Positions 25,873-48,751 of a stretch of DNA of 64,000 nt are shown here, one piece after another. The position numbers and the translations under genes were made by a program. This stretch comes from Sacculina carcini (taxonomy: Eukaryota > Arthropoda > Thecostraca > Sacculinidae), in contig OU696583.1 of assembly GCA_916048095.2 (NCBI GenBank), positions 942,501 to 1,006,500 of the forward strand. Direction: 5' to 3'. Under the pieces are notes generated by a model, which saw only the letters and a list, made by a program, of their open reading frames with translations, ran no database searches and had not been told where the DNA came from. Numbering within the stretch: the stretch's first letter is position 1; every line of letters begins with the position of its first letter.

Positions 25873-27737
25873 GTTTTTAATGTTTTTTCTGTGTCACCAG
25901 TTACGATTTGATGTGTGACGTTTCGAACCACGGCCGAAATACTGGGCCAATGATAGATGTCGACCACGAGCGAGTGATGTCTGACTTTTATGCGGCCGTC
26001 GCCTCGACATCGGCTTTGCACACGCCAGCGCTCGATATTATTGTCGCATACGCGCGCACGCCGACCGAATGTTGTCGGATGCGCGCCATTTTCGTGCTGA
26101 TGGGGTTGGTGGCGCTGCGTCGGCCAGAGTTGACGGCAGCGACATATCGACGTCTGGACACGGTGGCCACACAGCCAAGCGATTTGTTTGTTGTCGTCAA
26201 ACTGGCCACCAAAGCCAATTGCTATAGGATGTGCCAGGAGACGATTGCGGAGGGCAAGGGCTGGGGTCGTGGCCTGCGCGGTTTTTTGACGCGCGCCTAT
26301 CTGCGTCATTCGCCCGAGCAGCTGCTGGATCTGCTGACCTCCTCGTGTGGCCAGCACGGCTGGACGCACAAGGACATAATCAAGCTGCTGCACATGCGCG
26401 CGCCCAGCGACGAGTACGGCGTCGTGTTGTGCGGCGTTTTGTTCGGCTACGAGAAGACGGCACGCCGCTTCCTGGCCAGCGGTAGCGAGCAATGTCGGCG
26501 ACTGCTGGCACGACTGCTGGTCATCCGCCGCTTCAAGACGGCCGACACGAGTCAGGCGGCGCTGGCGCTGCACGAGCGCTCGCCCATGTGTGCCGGCCAC
26601 TTTCAGCCGCGTCATCTGGCCTGGCCGCTGATGGTGCCGTCGTTTGTGGCCGTGATGTCGCCGCAGCAGCTGCTCGACTCGCTCACCACCATCGGACATC
26701 GTGGCTTCTTCAAGCCGGCACCGACCGCCACCGCCGCTGGCGATAAGAGCGCGGGCAGCGGCGCCGGCGGCTCTACTAGCAAAGCTACCACTACTAATTC
26801 TACTACTACTACTACCACAGCTGCTGCTGACAAGAAGAAGGACGACAAGAAGAAGGAAGACAAGAAGAAGGACGAGCCAGTGGAAGAGAAAGTGTGCGAG
26901 GCGATCGAGCAGGCCATTTGTCGACGACTGAGTGACACTGAGCTGTTGCGGCGGCACCGCGTCAGCGCCAGCGGCGTGTATATTGCCGAGCGGCGTCTGG
27001 CACAGTGCGGCAGTGCGTCGTATCTGGAGAAATCGACGCGCGAGCTGCAGATGCTGTTGTGGCGCAGCGGGCAGAGGGCATGCCGGCGCGTCGAGTATGC
27101 GGCGCCGCTGGCCGTGCGGCAGCAGCTACGGCGTGCGTCACAATGGCTCGTGCGACAGCGCACGCCGCTCGGCCGGCGGCTGTGCGTGGTGTCCGATATG
27201 CGCGCCGCTATGGGCAGCAAGCGCTGCTACGCGGCGCCCAACCTGCGCGCCATGCAGGCCGCCAGTCTGCTGAATGTGCACATGAGGTCGGAGCCGCACG
27301 CCGTCTTTGTCAACTTCAACGACGATCAGGTGTTTCCCTGGTTTCATCGGCTCGAGAGTGTGACGCTGCGCGAGCTGGCCGACAGTTTGCAGAGCGTGCG
27401 ACCGGTCGACGGGCATTTCAGTGTGCGTTCGCTGCTGCAGTGGAGTGTCGAGCACAACGAGCAGCCGCTGGAGGCGTGCGTGTGCATTTCGTCGAGCCGT
27501 GTCGATGTGCCGAGCGTCGAGGAGCTGCGGCGACTGGGCGGCGAGCGTTTCAAGTTGGTGCTGGTCTATTTGACACATGAAGCTGTCATAGACCCGGACG
27601 TTGAGGTAAATGTCGTCCACGATGACACAGATATCATTGATCAACGCTTCAAGCAGTGCGCCAATATTATGATGGTGAGCGGCTTCAGTTCGGATACTCC
27701 ACAACTGATTGATTTGTTCCTCTCCGACTGGTACTAG
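25158..27737 (+). CDS. RO60: Ro60 (TROVE domain RNA-binding protein), copy 1, 2 exons
   Basis: Ring-shaped TROVE protein that binds Y RNAs and misfolded small RNAs. Exons 25,158-25,312 and 25,901-27,737 join in frame to about 663 residues; human Ro60 has 538. TROVE features include a PRLEQVLPTIRHRIG helix across the junction and GWGRGLRGFLTRAYLR with GWTHKDIIKLLHMRAPSDE near residues 172-225, which align well with human GMWGRALRKA... and GWSHKDLLRLSHLKPSSE. Residues ~334-381 are an inserted Ser/Thr/Gly then Lys/Asp tract (DKKKDDKKKEDKKKDE). The C-terminal von Willebrand A fold is recognisable (RRLCVVSDMRAAM ... PHAVFVNFND), but its metal site is lost: DMRAA replaces DxSxS from residue 484, and the expected Thr and second Asp are missing. 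The intron carries a (TA)n. It could be a paralogue with altered function. Confidence 0.85.
25789..25868. repeat. (TA)n in Ro60 copy 1 intron
   Basis: About 40 TA units lie directly before the short T-rich acceptor region. The equivalent intron in copy 2 retains only a few units, so the array expanded or contracted after duplication. Confidence 0.9.
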
Positions 27738-28212
27738 ACAACCGGTCGTTCACACCAAAAACTATGTGCGTATATGTGTGTGTGTGTATCTGTCTCTATG
27801 TATATGTGTATGTGTCTGTTTGTGTGTGTATTTCTGTATGTGTGTGCCGGTCTCTGTGTGTGTGTGTGTGTGTCCATGTGCGCGCGTATTTATGTATTTG
27901 TACACGAGCTGTTGATTTTTGGCGCAGTCAATACGAGATTGAATTGGATTCTTGCAGAACGGATACGGGTGACAACCAAGTGAAGTGTCGGCTTTGTGTT
28001 GTAAGGCCGTGCGATATTTACACTGCCTTTTGTTCAGCTTTGTTATGTTTCTCTACGCCAGAAGAGATTTTGTGTTTACTACGGCGTTTCTACTGATGTT
28101 TCTACTACAGTTTCCGTTCTTGTTTTCGGCTGTGCAGGTGCCTCTACGTTGTAATATATCTGTGCGTTGTTTTTGGTTGTTTGGGAAGAATAATTTTGGT
28201 AAAACATTATCG
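27738..28212 (+). other. Ro60 copy 1 3' flank
   Basis: TG-rich 3' UTR-like sequence matched by 60,764-61,076 up to about 28,048, where the duplication ends. No AATAAA is seen. The remainder to 28,212 is unique sequence without a supported gene. Confidence 0.5.
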
Positions 28213-28827
28213 CAGTGTTTCTCAAGCGTCTCTCTTGCCGGGCCCCCTTCAACACAATGCGGGTCCTTGCGGCCCCACACAAACAGTCCTTGGTGGCGAT
28301 CGTACGTACTGGTGGGTTACTTACAAACATACACGGATGTTGGGGATCAAGCACACACACCGCAGGTCTCACTATCACGGCGAATCACACGATTGAAATG
28401 TACATCATCAACGATAATAGCATACAAGATTCAATTATTTCAACAAATATGTTTTGTGGCCCGTGAGAAAAACAAGGTGGTCCCCCCAGTGGCGGCGCCA
28501 GGATTTTTCCGATGTGGGGGCTAAGGAAAAAGTTGAGGGGCTTGGCGAAGCATGAAGAGCTACACTCGAACGCTGACTACATACTATTATAAGGGACTGG
28601 GGCACACTGATTCAGTCCTTGAACTTGAACCAAAATTACAGCACTTCATTTACAGTGGTAATAAATTTTAATGTCCATGATTATGATTTGGGGGGGCTTG
28701 ACATATTTTTGGAGGGGCTCCAGCCCCCCAAGCCTCCCCTTGGTGCCGCCACTGGGTCCCCCCAAGTTTTTATATTTGGTCATATGGCCCCTCCAAAAAT
28801 GCCTATGAGTCACGTTAAGAAACACTG
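28213..28827. mobile_element. hAT-like MITE, interrupted by a second hAT-like MITE
   Basis: Outer ends CAGTGTTTCTCAAGC and CGTTAAGAAACACTG. Flanking 8-mers CATTATCG and TATTATCA share the central ATTATC. The interior matches 17,776-18,047 (GGGCCCCCTTCAACACAATG, TTTTGTGGCCCGTGAGAAAA). It is split by the element at 28,487-28,754. Confidence 0.75.
28487..28754. mobile_element. hAT-like MITE (CAGTGGCGGCGCC family), perfect TSD
   Basis: Ends CAGTGGCGGCGCCAGG and CTTGGTGCCGCCACTG, flanked by identical GGTCCCCC octamers at 28,479-28,486 and 28,755-28,762. This copy defines the family. It inserted into an older hAT-like MITE, dating the two relative to each other. Confidence 0.88.
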
Positions 28828-29136
28828 TATTATCATACCAGATCTACACGCAATTTGCATCCAGGTAGTGCAGTTAAAAATTCAGCACACCAATACGAGT
28901 CATACTTTCACTTGAATATGCGCAACCTTGGAATTTGCCGAATCGTGCATTCACACACACAGAATTTAGAACAACGTTATTTAAAAGAGTATAGTGAATT
29001 ATGACCCTGAACTGCTCAACAGCTTGCCAAACGAATTAAAATCTCTATTGAGTTGTAATAATATTCAATTGTTCAGATAAATCCTTGGAAAACATTTCTT
29101 CATAAACCAATTTTAGAATTGATTTGTGGGGTTTGG
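28828..29136. other. Intergenic, nothing supported
   Basis: AT-rich sequence without a gene or recognised repeat. Confidence 0.45.
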
Positions 29137-29385
29137 GTTGCCACGGAACAACACAAGTTGATAACGTGAGTGCTTTGGACCGATTGTATTTACAAGTACA
29201 GACATAACAGGACAGGACGATCGGAAACACGTACAAACAAGCTCACGCACACATGCTCCTACAACACATACAAAATGACACGGACAAACATGACACACAG
29301 ACATACAGGCGTACACAAAGCTGGTAGGGTCGGGAGGTGGCGCGAGACGAAATTGGTATCGCAGCACAGATTTCAACACACTGCG
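29137..29385 (-). repeat. Dispersed repeat, copy 2 (inverted partner of 235-480)
   Basis: The reverse complement follows the copy at the window start almost base for base, including the CCTCCCGACCCTACCAGCT block and the terminal CCGTGGCAACCCAAAC. Confidence 0.6.
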
Positions 29386-30009
29386 TTGGCTGGCAAGTTT
29401 GTGTCAGATTGTTTGACAGGTTTTGTTAATATCTGGTTTACTTTATCTGATATTTGTGCTTCCACTTTATAATGAATGTCCTTTGTGAGTTTGTGTAAGT
29501 GGGTGTATGATCATGAGTGTGCAAGAGGATGTGTTTTGTTGAAGCTTACCTGTGTGTGTGTGTGTGTAGTGTGAATGTGGGTTTCTTTGTGTGAGTATGC
29601 TGTCTTTGTGAATATGTGGTATATTGCGTATATTTTTTTCCTACGTATGTGTGTTTTATATATTGTTCATTTGTGGAGAAATGTGGTTATATACTTATCA
29701 ATATGTTTACGTGTCTGCTAAGGAGCCAGCTATGTCTGGCTTGACAGACTGTGCCAACATGATTTTACTATGCTTACTTTATTGTTCTGTGTTCTATGGC
29801 AATAAATAAACAAACACACACACACTTGTGCTCAGAATTCACAATTGAATGATGCTACTCAAACGATACCTGGCTGAACACTGACACCAAGAACATTAAA
29901 ACATTGTTCTTTGTGCGAATTTTAAAACGAACTCATTAAAACATTGTTCTTTGTGCGAATTTTAAAACGAACTTCAAACGCCAAATTAGATAAATGTTCC
30001 CGTGTATGA
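29386..30009. repeat. TG-rich intergenic with LINE-like tail and 40-bp tandem pair
   Basis: A segment at 29,709-29,830 (GACTGTGCCAACATG ... TTCTATGGCAATAAATAAAC) looks like a non-LTR 3' end with AATAAA. At 29,894-29,973 a 40-bp unit beginning CATTAAAACATTGTTC is present twice in tandem. No gene is supported. Confidence 0.45.
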
Positions 30010-30250
30010 GAGATCCTTTTTTTATCTAAATTTTCACATCAAAAATAGGCGGGTGTTTTATACATGGGAGTAAGATTTTAAGCACCAGTATGTAATGATA
30101 TCTGATTAAACATTTCATCAGATATCATTTAATGACTCCTCTGATGATGATGACGAAGAACTGACTGGAATTACTGAAACACTGACTCCAGTTGATATTT
30201 CTGATGAGAATGATGAGGAAATTGATAATTTTTATGATTAAATATTAACT
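30010..30250 (+). mobile_element. Fragment of the acidic-tail DNA element
   Basis: Homologous to 21,240-21,420. A plus-strand frame ends in an acidic stretch (SSDDDDEELTGI then TETLTPVD and an EIDNFYD end) and a stop. The left TIR is partly present (CGTGTATGAGAGATCC); the right TIR is not found. Confidence 0.5.
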
Positions 30251-30559
30251 ATAATTATGACTTCTATTACAATTATTCACTACCAAAAAGTCATTGTACC
30301 GTCAGCACATCTCAGCCGAACAGTACTTGCAAAAAGACTAGAAAACGACAACGAACCACGTGCAAACCGACGTCAAACGCCGTCGAATTTAACAGTACAA
30401 AAATCGGCAACAAATCACAGATTGACACACGGCAGCCCTAAAAACCTTCACCTCAAGAACAAAACAGATTCCACAGGACGGGTGACACATTAAAACCCCA
30501 CTGGCTCATCTCCACGCAGGCAAAACAACGACAAATAAAAAAAATGTCGGCGACGCTGC

Positions 30560-42908
<12,349 letters not shown>

Positions 42909-43325
42909 CTGAAGCACACACACACATACACACACATACACACACACACACACATAGTGAACAAGTGATCAAGAACCATCGGCGTAGATTTGTGTCGAGG
43001 CTCGGGGGGGGGGGGATGACAGCCATCATGCATTATTGTTCAAAGTTGACTCAGTTGGCCAATTGCGTGGTACCCTCAACTATTTTCAGCCTATTCATTT
43101 ACAACACACATACCCGAATGAAAAGTGTATTGCGTAATATAATTGTTCACATATTTATAATTTCTTGCATTGTTGGCCTATTGTCATTTGCCTTCTATGC
43201 TGATTTTGATTATAATATACCCAATGAACTGAACTCAGCAGAATTCTCGGGAGGTATAATTGCATATTCATACCCCCAGTCAATTTGTCGGGGGGTATAT
43301 ATACCCCCCAAACCCTACCAAACAA
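42909..43325. other. Intron/intergenic upstream of the ERGIC3 exon
   Basis: (AC)n (sense TG) before the ERGIC3 acceptor, a G run at 43,003-43,013, and a perfect 20-bp palindrome at 43,290-43,309. The plus-strand ORF at 42,965-43,579 has a hydrophobic stretch but resembles nothing I know and runs out of frame across the retroelement. Confidence 0.5.
43290..43309. repeat. Perfect 20-bp palindrome
   Basis: GGGGGGTATATATACCCCCC, immediately upstream of the first retroelement fragment. Function unknown. Confidence 0.9.
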
Positions 43326-44419
43326 CCTCACCAAACAACCCTTTCTTGTCGACACTGGAGCCCAAGTCAGTGTCATCATGCCCAAGGCACTTCCTGCTCC
43401 GCTTTCGCCGAAAAGCGAGTCAAAATTACAGGCGGCCAATGGATCCCTCGTCAACGTCTACGGCACATATGACCTCCAGGTGTCATTTGACAAGGAATCT
43501 TCTGTCAAGTGGCGATTTGTGGTCGCGAATGTCACCACAAATATTATCGGTGCTGACCTACTATCACATTACCGGCTGATTGTTGATCTGCACAACCGCG
43601 AGCTCCGTGATTCATCAGGTCAAGTTCGTGCTCGCGGAATCCAGACCTGTGCTGAATCGTCTGGACTTCGGTGCCGAATTCAACCACGAAGTCGCTTCCA
43701 ACAACTTCTAAGTGTATTTCCTGGTGTCGTGCGTCCTGCTAGCGACCCGTTCCCGTTGCTCCACAAGGTCACGCACCACATTGCTACCACTGGTCCACCG
43801 AAATTCGCACGTCCTCGTCGTCTACCGCCTGATCGCTTACAAGTAGCCAAGAAGGCATTTGACCACATGCTGCAGAATAGAGTGAAGCGGCCATCTTCCA
43901 GCAATTGGGCTACTCCACTTCATCTAGTGCCAAAAAAGGACCCTGGAGAGTTGAGACCGTGCGGCAACTACCGCGCCCTGAACGCCTGCACGCGACCCGA
44001 CCGATACTCAAACTCGTCAGGACTTCGATCTCAGCCGTGCTGCGGACCTCTGCCAAATCTTCAAACTTGTCCATACATGACAGCCGCAACTCCCGCTAGC
44101 ACGGCTTCACCGTCAGAGGCGTCACCATCATCACAACCCTCACGTGCTCCGAGTGCGTCTCATCAGTCGTGCTCCGGTGCACAGACTCGACCGTCGTCAC
44201 ACCCCACCTGGCGAAGAGGTCTACACTCTCAAACTGGTTCATCAGACGGTGCCAACATGTCCAACCGGTCAGCATTTGCACAGCGTACGACGACAAATCT
44301 ACCTTCACAACAAACGCCTGCCCCCACATCCATACTCAGAATGCGCTCTGGACGTCATATTCAACCGCCAGCGCGCTATCGTCGTGTCACTTTCCTAGTG
44401 CCATCTGAGAGGGGGGTGG
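43326..44419 (+). mobile_element. Gypsy-like element, 3' internal fragment (copy A)
   Basis: Matches 46,190-47,285. The frame, open to the stop at 44,424, has an aspartic protease (FLVDTGAQVSVI), its second part (IIGADLLSHYRLIVD), then the start of a reverse transcriptase (SSNWATPLHLVPKKDPGELR, CGNYRALNA). It then jumps to an unrelated Ser/Thr/Pro-rich segment and the terminal MRSGRHIQPPARYRR typical of the Gypsy pol C-terminus. The RT core, RNase H and integrase are deleted. A purine tract GAGAGGGGGGTGG abuts the LTR. The 5' part, including gag, is absent. Confidence 0.8.
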
Positions 44420-45051
44420 TGTAGCGTCCCACGTCGTACATTTATGTATAGATATTTCACCCTCCAAACGTTACTGTATTACATGCGGCACCTGCTCTCA
44501 CACACTTTCCTTCATCACAACTCTGCTCCTTTCCAAGCTTGTTTTGCACACTGAGCTTACTCCACTCACATCCTTCTCTACTCTCATTCTCTACCTTCCA
44601 CGCATTACTTGTTTTTCTCGCCGTGTACATACATCCTGACACTCTGCTCCTTCGCTGTGCCTGTATCAGCGCTGTACCCATTGTACCGTTAGCCATTGTG
44701 TCCTTCCGGCTAACGGTCCTTCTCCCCTCGCGGTGTCGGTTGTTGACAGCATGACCGGAGAGACTACACGGGGTTACAGTGGGCCACAGTGGGCAGTCGT
44801 CTGTGGGGCATCTCTGTGGATACACGGTGCTACGTTTTATTACTGTTATCGGTGTGTTATTCCTATTAGTGTGTATTAGTGATATTCGTATTATTGTATG
44901 CATTACGGTGTCATTTGCTCATTGAGCTGCCGGAACTGTGTACGCCACTAAATACACTGCGTGCATCACATCGTGGACATTTCGTCGCATTTGTGGCGCG
45001 GGACTAAGACAGTAGCACGTTCCCAGGCAGAGTCACGTCTAAAGCGTTACA
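44420..45051 (+). mobile_element. LTR 1 of the Gypsy-like tandem
   Basis: 632 bp, begins TGTAGCGTCCCACGTC and ends TCTAAAGCGTTACA (TG...CA). It serves both as 3' LTR of copy A and 5' LTR of copy B. It is followed at once by the primer-binding-site sequence CTGGTGACCCCGACGTGA. Confidence 0.88.
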
Positions 45052-47285
45052 CTGGTGACCCCGACGTGATCACCATGCCTGGAGGTCGTGCCATTCCTGC
45101 CGCCCCTCCTTCACAGAGCCACTCGCCGGACAGCGCTCCTGACGCACTTGCTGCTCATGCTGCTGCGGTCGCCCCTGACGCTCCTGCCGCCGAGGCGGTT
45201 CTTTCAAGGCCGGTCGCCGCATTTCGACTGCCACCATTCGCCGCACAAAATCCGGAGTTATGGCTCACACAAGTCGAATTTTCAATGGACGTGTCTGGCA
45301 TCAATGAGGACCGCCTCAAGCTCAAATTGTTGGCCTCCAACTTACCCATTAACGTCGCGGAACATGTCAAAGACGTCATCAACCGGCCTACGTCGACATT
45401 TGCAGAGCTATGCAGCGCTCTTCGCACTCGTCTTGCGGAATCACGAGCGTCAAGGCTAGAAGCGATGCTGAGGCACCAACAGCTGGGGGACCAGAAGCCC
45501 TCTCAGCTATTGCGCAGCATGACGAATGAGCTGACGACTTCCGGGGCCACCTGCGACACTGACCTGCTACGCATGCTGTTTTTGCAGTGTATGCCTCGTG
45601 ATGTCAACGCTGCATTGGCTTTGTTGCCTGAGAGCACTGGATTGGCTGAGTTGGCTTTGGCTGCCGATCGATTCATAGCCGCCATCCAGCGTCCGCCAGC
45701 CAGCATCTGGCCGGTAGCTGCTGCTCTACAGACGTCAGCCGCCGTCACACAGTCACCTGTTGTCCTACAGGCACCAGCCGCCCTACAATCACCAGCTGCC
45801 GTTATACAGCCACCAGCCGTGCTCGCTGCTACACAGCAGGTTGCGCCGAACGGGCATGAATTGTACAATCTCACTGCAACTCTCAGCAGTTTGATTGAGA
45901 AATTGCAGTTCGCCGGGGACCGGGCCCGTCCGGGCACTCGAGGCGTTTCCGGTCGCAGACGGTCCAGATCGCGCACATCCGCTCCAACGCGTTCTCCGTC
46001 ACCACGTTCGTCGACAGAGGCAAGAGTGTGCTGGTATCACCGTCGTCGGGGTGCCGCTGCCAAGCACTGCACCAGTCCGTGCAGCTGGTCCGCTTCCACG
46101 CCGGCGGAAAACTAGCGTGCCTGCAGCGCGGAGCACCAGCGACTGCAGGTAAACGTCCATCATCGGTGCCACTTTTCATGGTCGAAGATCACCTCACCAA
46201 ACAACCCTTTCTTGTCGACACTGGAGCCCAAGTCAGTGTCATCATGCCCAAGGCACTTCCTGCTCCGCTTTCGTCGAAAAGCTAGTCAAAATTACAGGCG
46301 GCCAATGGATCCCTCGTCAACGTCTACGGCACATATGACCTCCAGGTGTCATTTGACAAGGAATCTTCTGTCAAGTGCCGATTTGTGGTCGCGAATGTCA
46401 CCACAAATATTATCGGTGCTGACCTACTATCACATTATCGGCTGATTGTTGATCTGCACAACCGCGAGCTCCGTGATTCATCAGGTCAAGTTCGTGCTCG
46501 CGGAATCCAGACCTGTGCTGAATCGTCTGGACTTCGGTGCCCAATTCAACCACGAAGTCGCTTCCAACAACTTCTAAGTGTATTTCCTGGTGTCGTGCGT
46601 CCTGCTAGCGACCCGTTCCCGTTGCTCCACAAGGTCACGCACCACATTGCTACCACTGGTCCACCGAAATTCGCACGTCCTCGTCGTCTACCGCCTGATC
46701 GCTTACAAGTAGCCAAGAAGGCATTTGACCACATGCTGCAGAATATAGTGAAGCGGCCATCTTCCAGCAATTGGGCTACTCCACTTCATCTAGTGCCAAA
46801 AAAGGACCCTGGAGAGTTGAGACTGTGCGGCAACTACCGCGCCCTGAACGCCTGAACGCGACCCGACCGATACGCGAACTCGTCAGGACTTCGATCTCAG
46901 CCGTGCTGCGGACCTCTGCCAAATCTTCAAACTTGTCCACACATGACAGCCGCAGCTCCCGCTAGCACGGCTTCACCGTCAGAGGCGTCACCATCATCAC
47001 AACCCTCACGTGCTCCGAGTGCGTCTCATCAGTCGTTATCCGGTGCACAGACTCGACCGTCGTCACACCCCACCCGGCGAAGAGGTCTACACTCTCAAAC
47101 TGGTTCATCAGACGGTGCCAACATGTCCAACCGGTCAGCATTTGCACAGCGTACGACGACAAATCTACCTTCACAACAAACGCCTGCCCCCACATCCATA
47201 CTCAGAATGCGCTCTGGACGTCATATTCAACCGCCAGCGCGCTATCGTCGTGTCACTTTCCTAGTGCCATCTGAGAGGGGGGTGG
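45052..47285 (+). mobile_element. Gypsy-like element, internal region (copy B)
   Basis: Contains a primer-binding site, a gag ORF (separate entry), a protease and partial RT segment with two in-frame stops (near 46,283 and 46,852), and the Gypsy pol C-terminus. The same deletion of RT core, RNase H and integrase as in copy A is present, so the family was already defective before the tandem formed. Confidence 0.85.
45075..46115 (+). CDS. Gypsy-like gag
   Basis: About 346 residues from the ATG just behind the primer-binding site. A Pro/Ala-rich leader precedes a retrotransposon capsid region (FAAQNPELWLTQVEFSMDVS to a MLFLQCMPRDVNAALAL segment). A PAA/QTP-rich linker follows, then a single knuckle-like CWYHRRRGAAAKHCTSPCSW. 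The protease follows in a different frame after the stop. An upstream in-frame extension to 44,961 lies in the LTR and is unlikely to be used. Confidence 0.8.
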   Translation: MPGGRAIPAAPPSQSHSPDSAPDALAAHAAAVAPDAPAAEAVLSRPVAAFRLPPFAAQNPELWLTQVEFSMDVSGINEDRLKLKLLASNLPINVAEHVKDVINRPTSTFAELCSALRTRLAESRASRLEAMLRHQQLGDQKPSQLLRSMTNELTTSGATCDTDLLRMLFLQCMPRDVNAALALLPESTGLAELALAADRFIAAIQRPPASIWPVAAALQTSAAVTQSPVVLQAPAALQSPAAVIQPPAVLAATQQVAPNGHELYNLTATLSSLIEKLQFAGDRARPGTRGVSGRRRSRSRTSAPTRSPSPRSSTEARVCWYHRRRGAAAKHCTSPCSWSASTPAEN

Positions 47286-47915
47286 TGTAGCGTCCCACGT
47301 CGTACATTTATGTATATATATTTCACCATCCAAACGTTACGGCATTACATGCGGCACCTGCTCTCACACACTTTCCTTCATCACAACTCTGCTCCTTTCC
47401 AAGCTTGTTTTGCACACTGAGCTTACTCCACTCACATCCTTCTCTACTCTCATTCTCTACCTTCCACGCATTACTTGTTTTTCTCGCCGTGTACATACAT
47501 CCTGACACTCTGCTCCTTCGCTGTGCCTGTATCAGCGCTGTACCCACTGTACCGTTAGCCATTGTGTCCTTCCGGCTAACGGTCCTTCTCCCCTTGCGGT
47601 CGGTTGTTGACAGCATGACCGGGCAGACTACACGGGATTACAGTGGGCCACAGTGGTCAGTCGTCTGTGGGGCATCTCTGTGGATACACGGTGTTCATGT
47701 GTGTTACTGTGCTCGGTGTGTTATTCATATTAGTGTGTATTAGTGTTATTCGTATTATTGTATGCATTACGGTGTCATTTGCTCATTGAGCTGCCGGAAC
47801 TGTGTACGCCACTAAATACACTGCGTGCATCACATCGTGGACATTTCGTCGCATTTGTGGCGCGGGACTAAGACAGTAGCACGTTCCCAGGCAGAGTCAC
47901 GTCTAAAGCGCTACA
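47286..47915 (+). mobile_element. LTR 2 of the Gypsy-like tandem
   Basis: 630 bp, nearly identical to LTR 1; begins TGTAGCGTCCCACGTCG and ends TCTAAAGCGCTACA. The few differences between LTRs (for example GTT/GCT in the last block) point to a moderately young insertion. Confidence 0.88.
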
Positions 47916-48289
47916 GTTGTAAAAATGGTACAAGATCGGAAAGAGTGAAAAAGTAGTACCAACTCGGAAAGATGATAAAAAAGGACTGGTGTATTTTCTT
48001 CCTTCAGAACAGCAAACAGAAATTGACCTTTTTTGAAGGAGGTAATTTTTAGGTTACCTTTTTATTGGTTATTAGGTTACTTTTTATGTTCACAAACAAA
48101 CGACAAACAGACCGTGTATTTCGCATAGCGCACTAATCAGCAAAGACGTGATAGACATGTGATAAAACGATACAAAAGTGATAATAACTTTATAACTCAG
48201 GTTATTTTTAGGTTACTTTTTTATGTTACTTTTTCTTGAAAATAAAGTTACTTTTTTCTGATTTTTAGGTTACTTTTTGACAGCCCTAG
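47916..48289. other. Intergenic with TTAGGTTACTTTTT repeats
   Basis: A T-rich stretch with about six imperfect copies of AGGTTACTTTTTT between 48,040 and 48,285. It precedes the second Ro60 block. No gene. Confidence 0.5.
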
Positions 48290-48562
48290 TTATAATATAT
48301 CACACAATGATGCGTACAAAAATATGTTCAAATAGATTGGTGTTAATTACCATTTTTAGCGAGGTACATGGCATAAACTATTCCTTTATTAGTATGTATT
48401 CAAAGTATTCATTTTTCATTGTACAAAATTGTGCTTTCATTTCGCCGAGTACAGTGATGAACGAATGAAAATAACCGGTAAAAATAAGTAGATATAATGA
48501 ACCACGCACAACACAAATACGCGAACACGTGACATATGCGGAGCGAGCTGCGTGATTGACTT
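48290..48562 (+). repeat. Ro60 copy 2, upstream segment left of the insertion
   Basis: Homologous to about 24,605-24,871. It ends with GACT at 48,559-48,562, which recurs at 58,044-58,047, where the homology resumes. It is single in copy 1, giving a 4-bp target duplication for the intervening insertion. Confidence 0.85.
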
Positions 48563-48751
48563 ATAGTGAGTGGCAACAATTTGTGACCCAGATTGGTCTC
48601 AATTGGCATCCCTCATCGAGAGTGTGTGAGCTGCGGTTGTTTGTTCCAACGCCACCTAGATACAGGCCAATGCCACCTAGACTACAGGCCCTTCCACGAA
48701 AGTATGACGTCATCGCTACGTCACAGTGGTTTGTGCAACCAACGCCACCTA

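Noticed and set aside
25869..27220. Minus-strand and shifted-frame ORFs across Ro60 copies
   Set aside because: They mirror the high-GC Ro60 exon 2 and recur identically in each copy, as shadows would. No independent family was recognised.
42965..43579. A 204-residue plus-strand protein with a hydrophobic segment
   Set aside because: It begins in ERGIC3 flank, crosses a microsatellite and then reads the retroelement out of its own frame.
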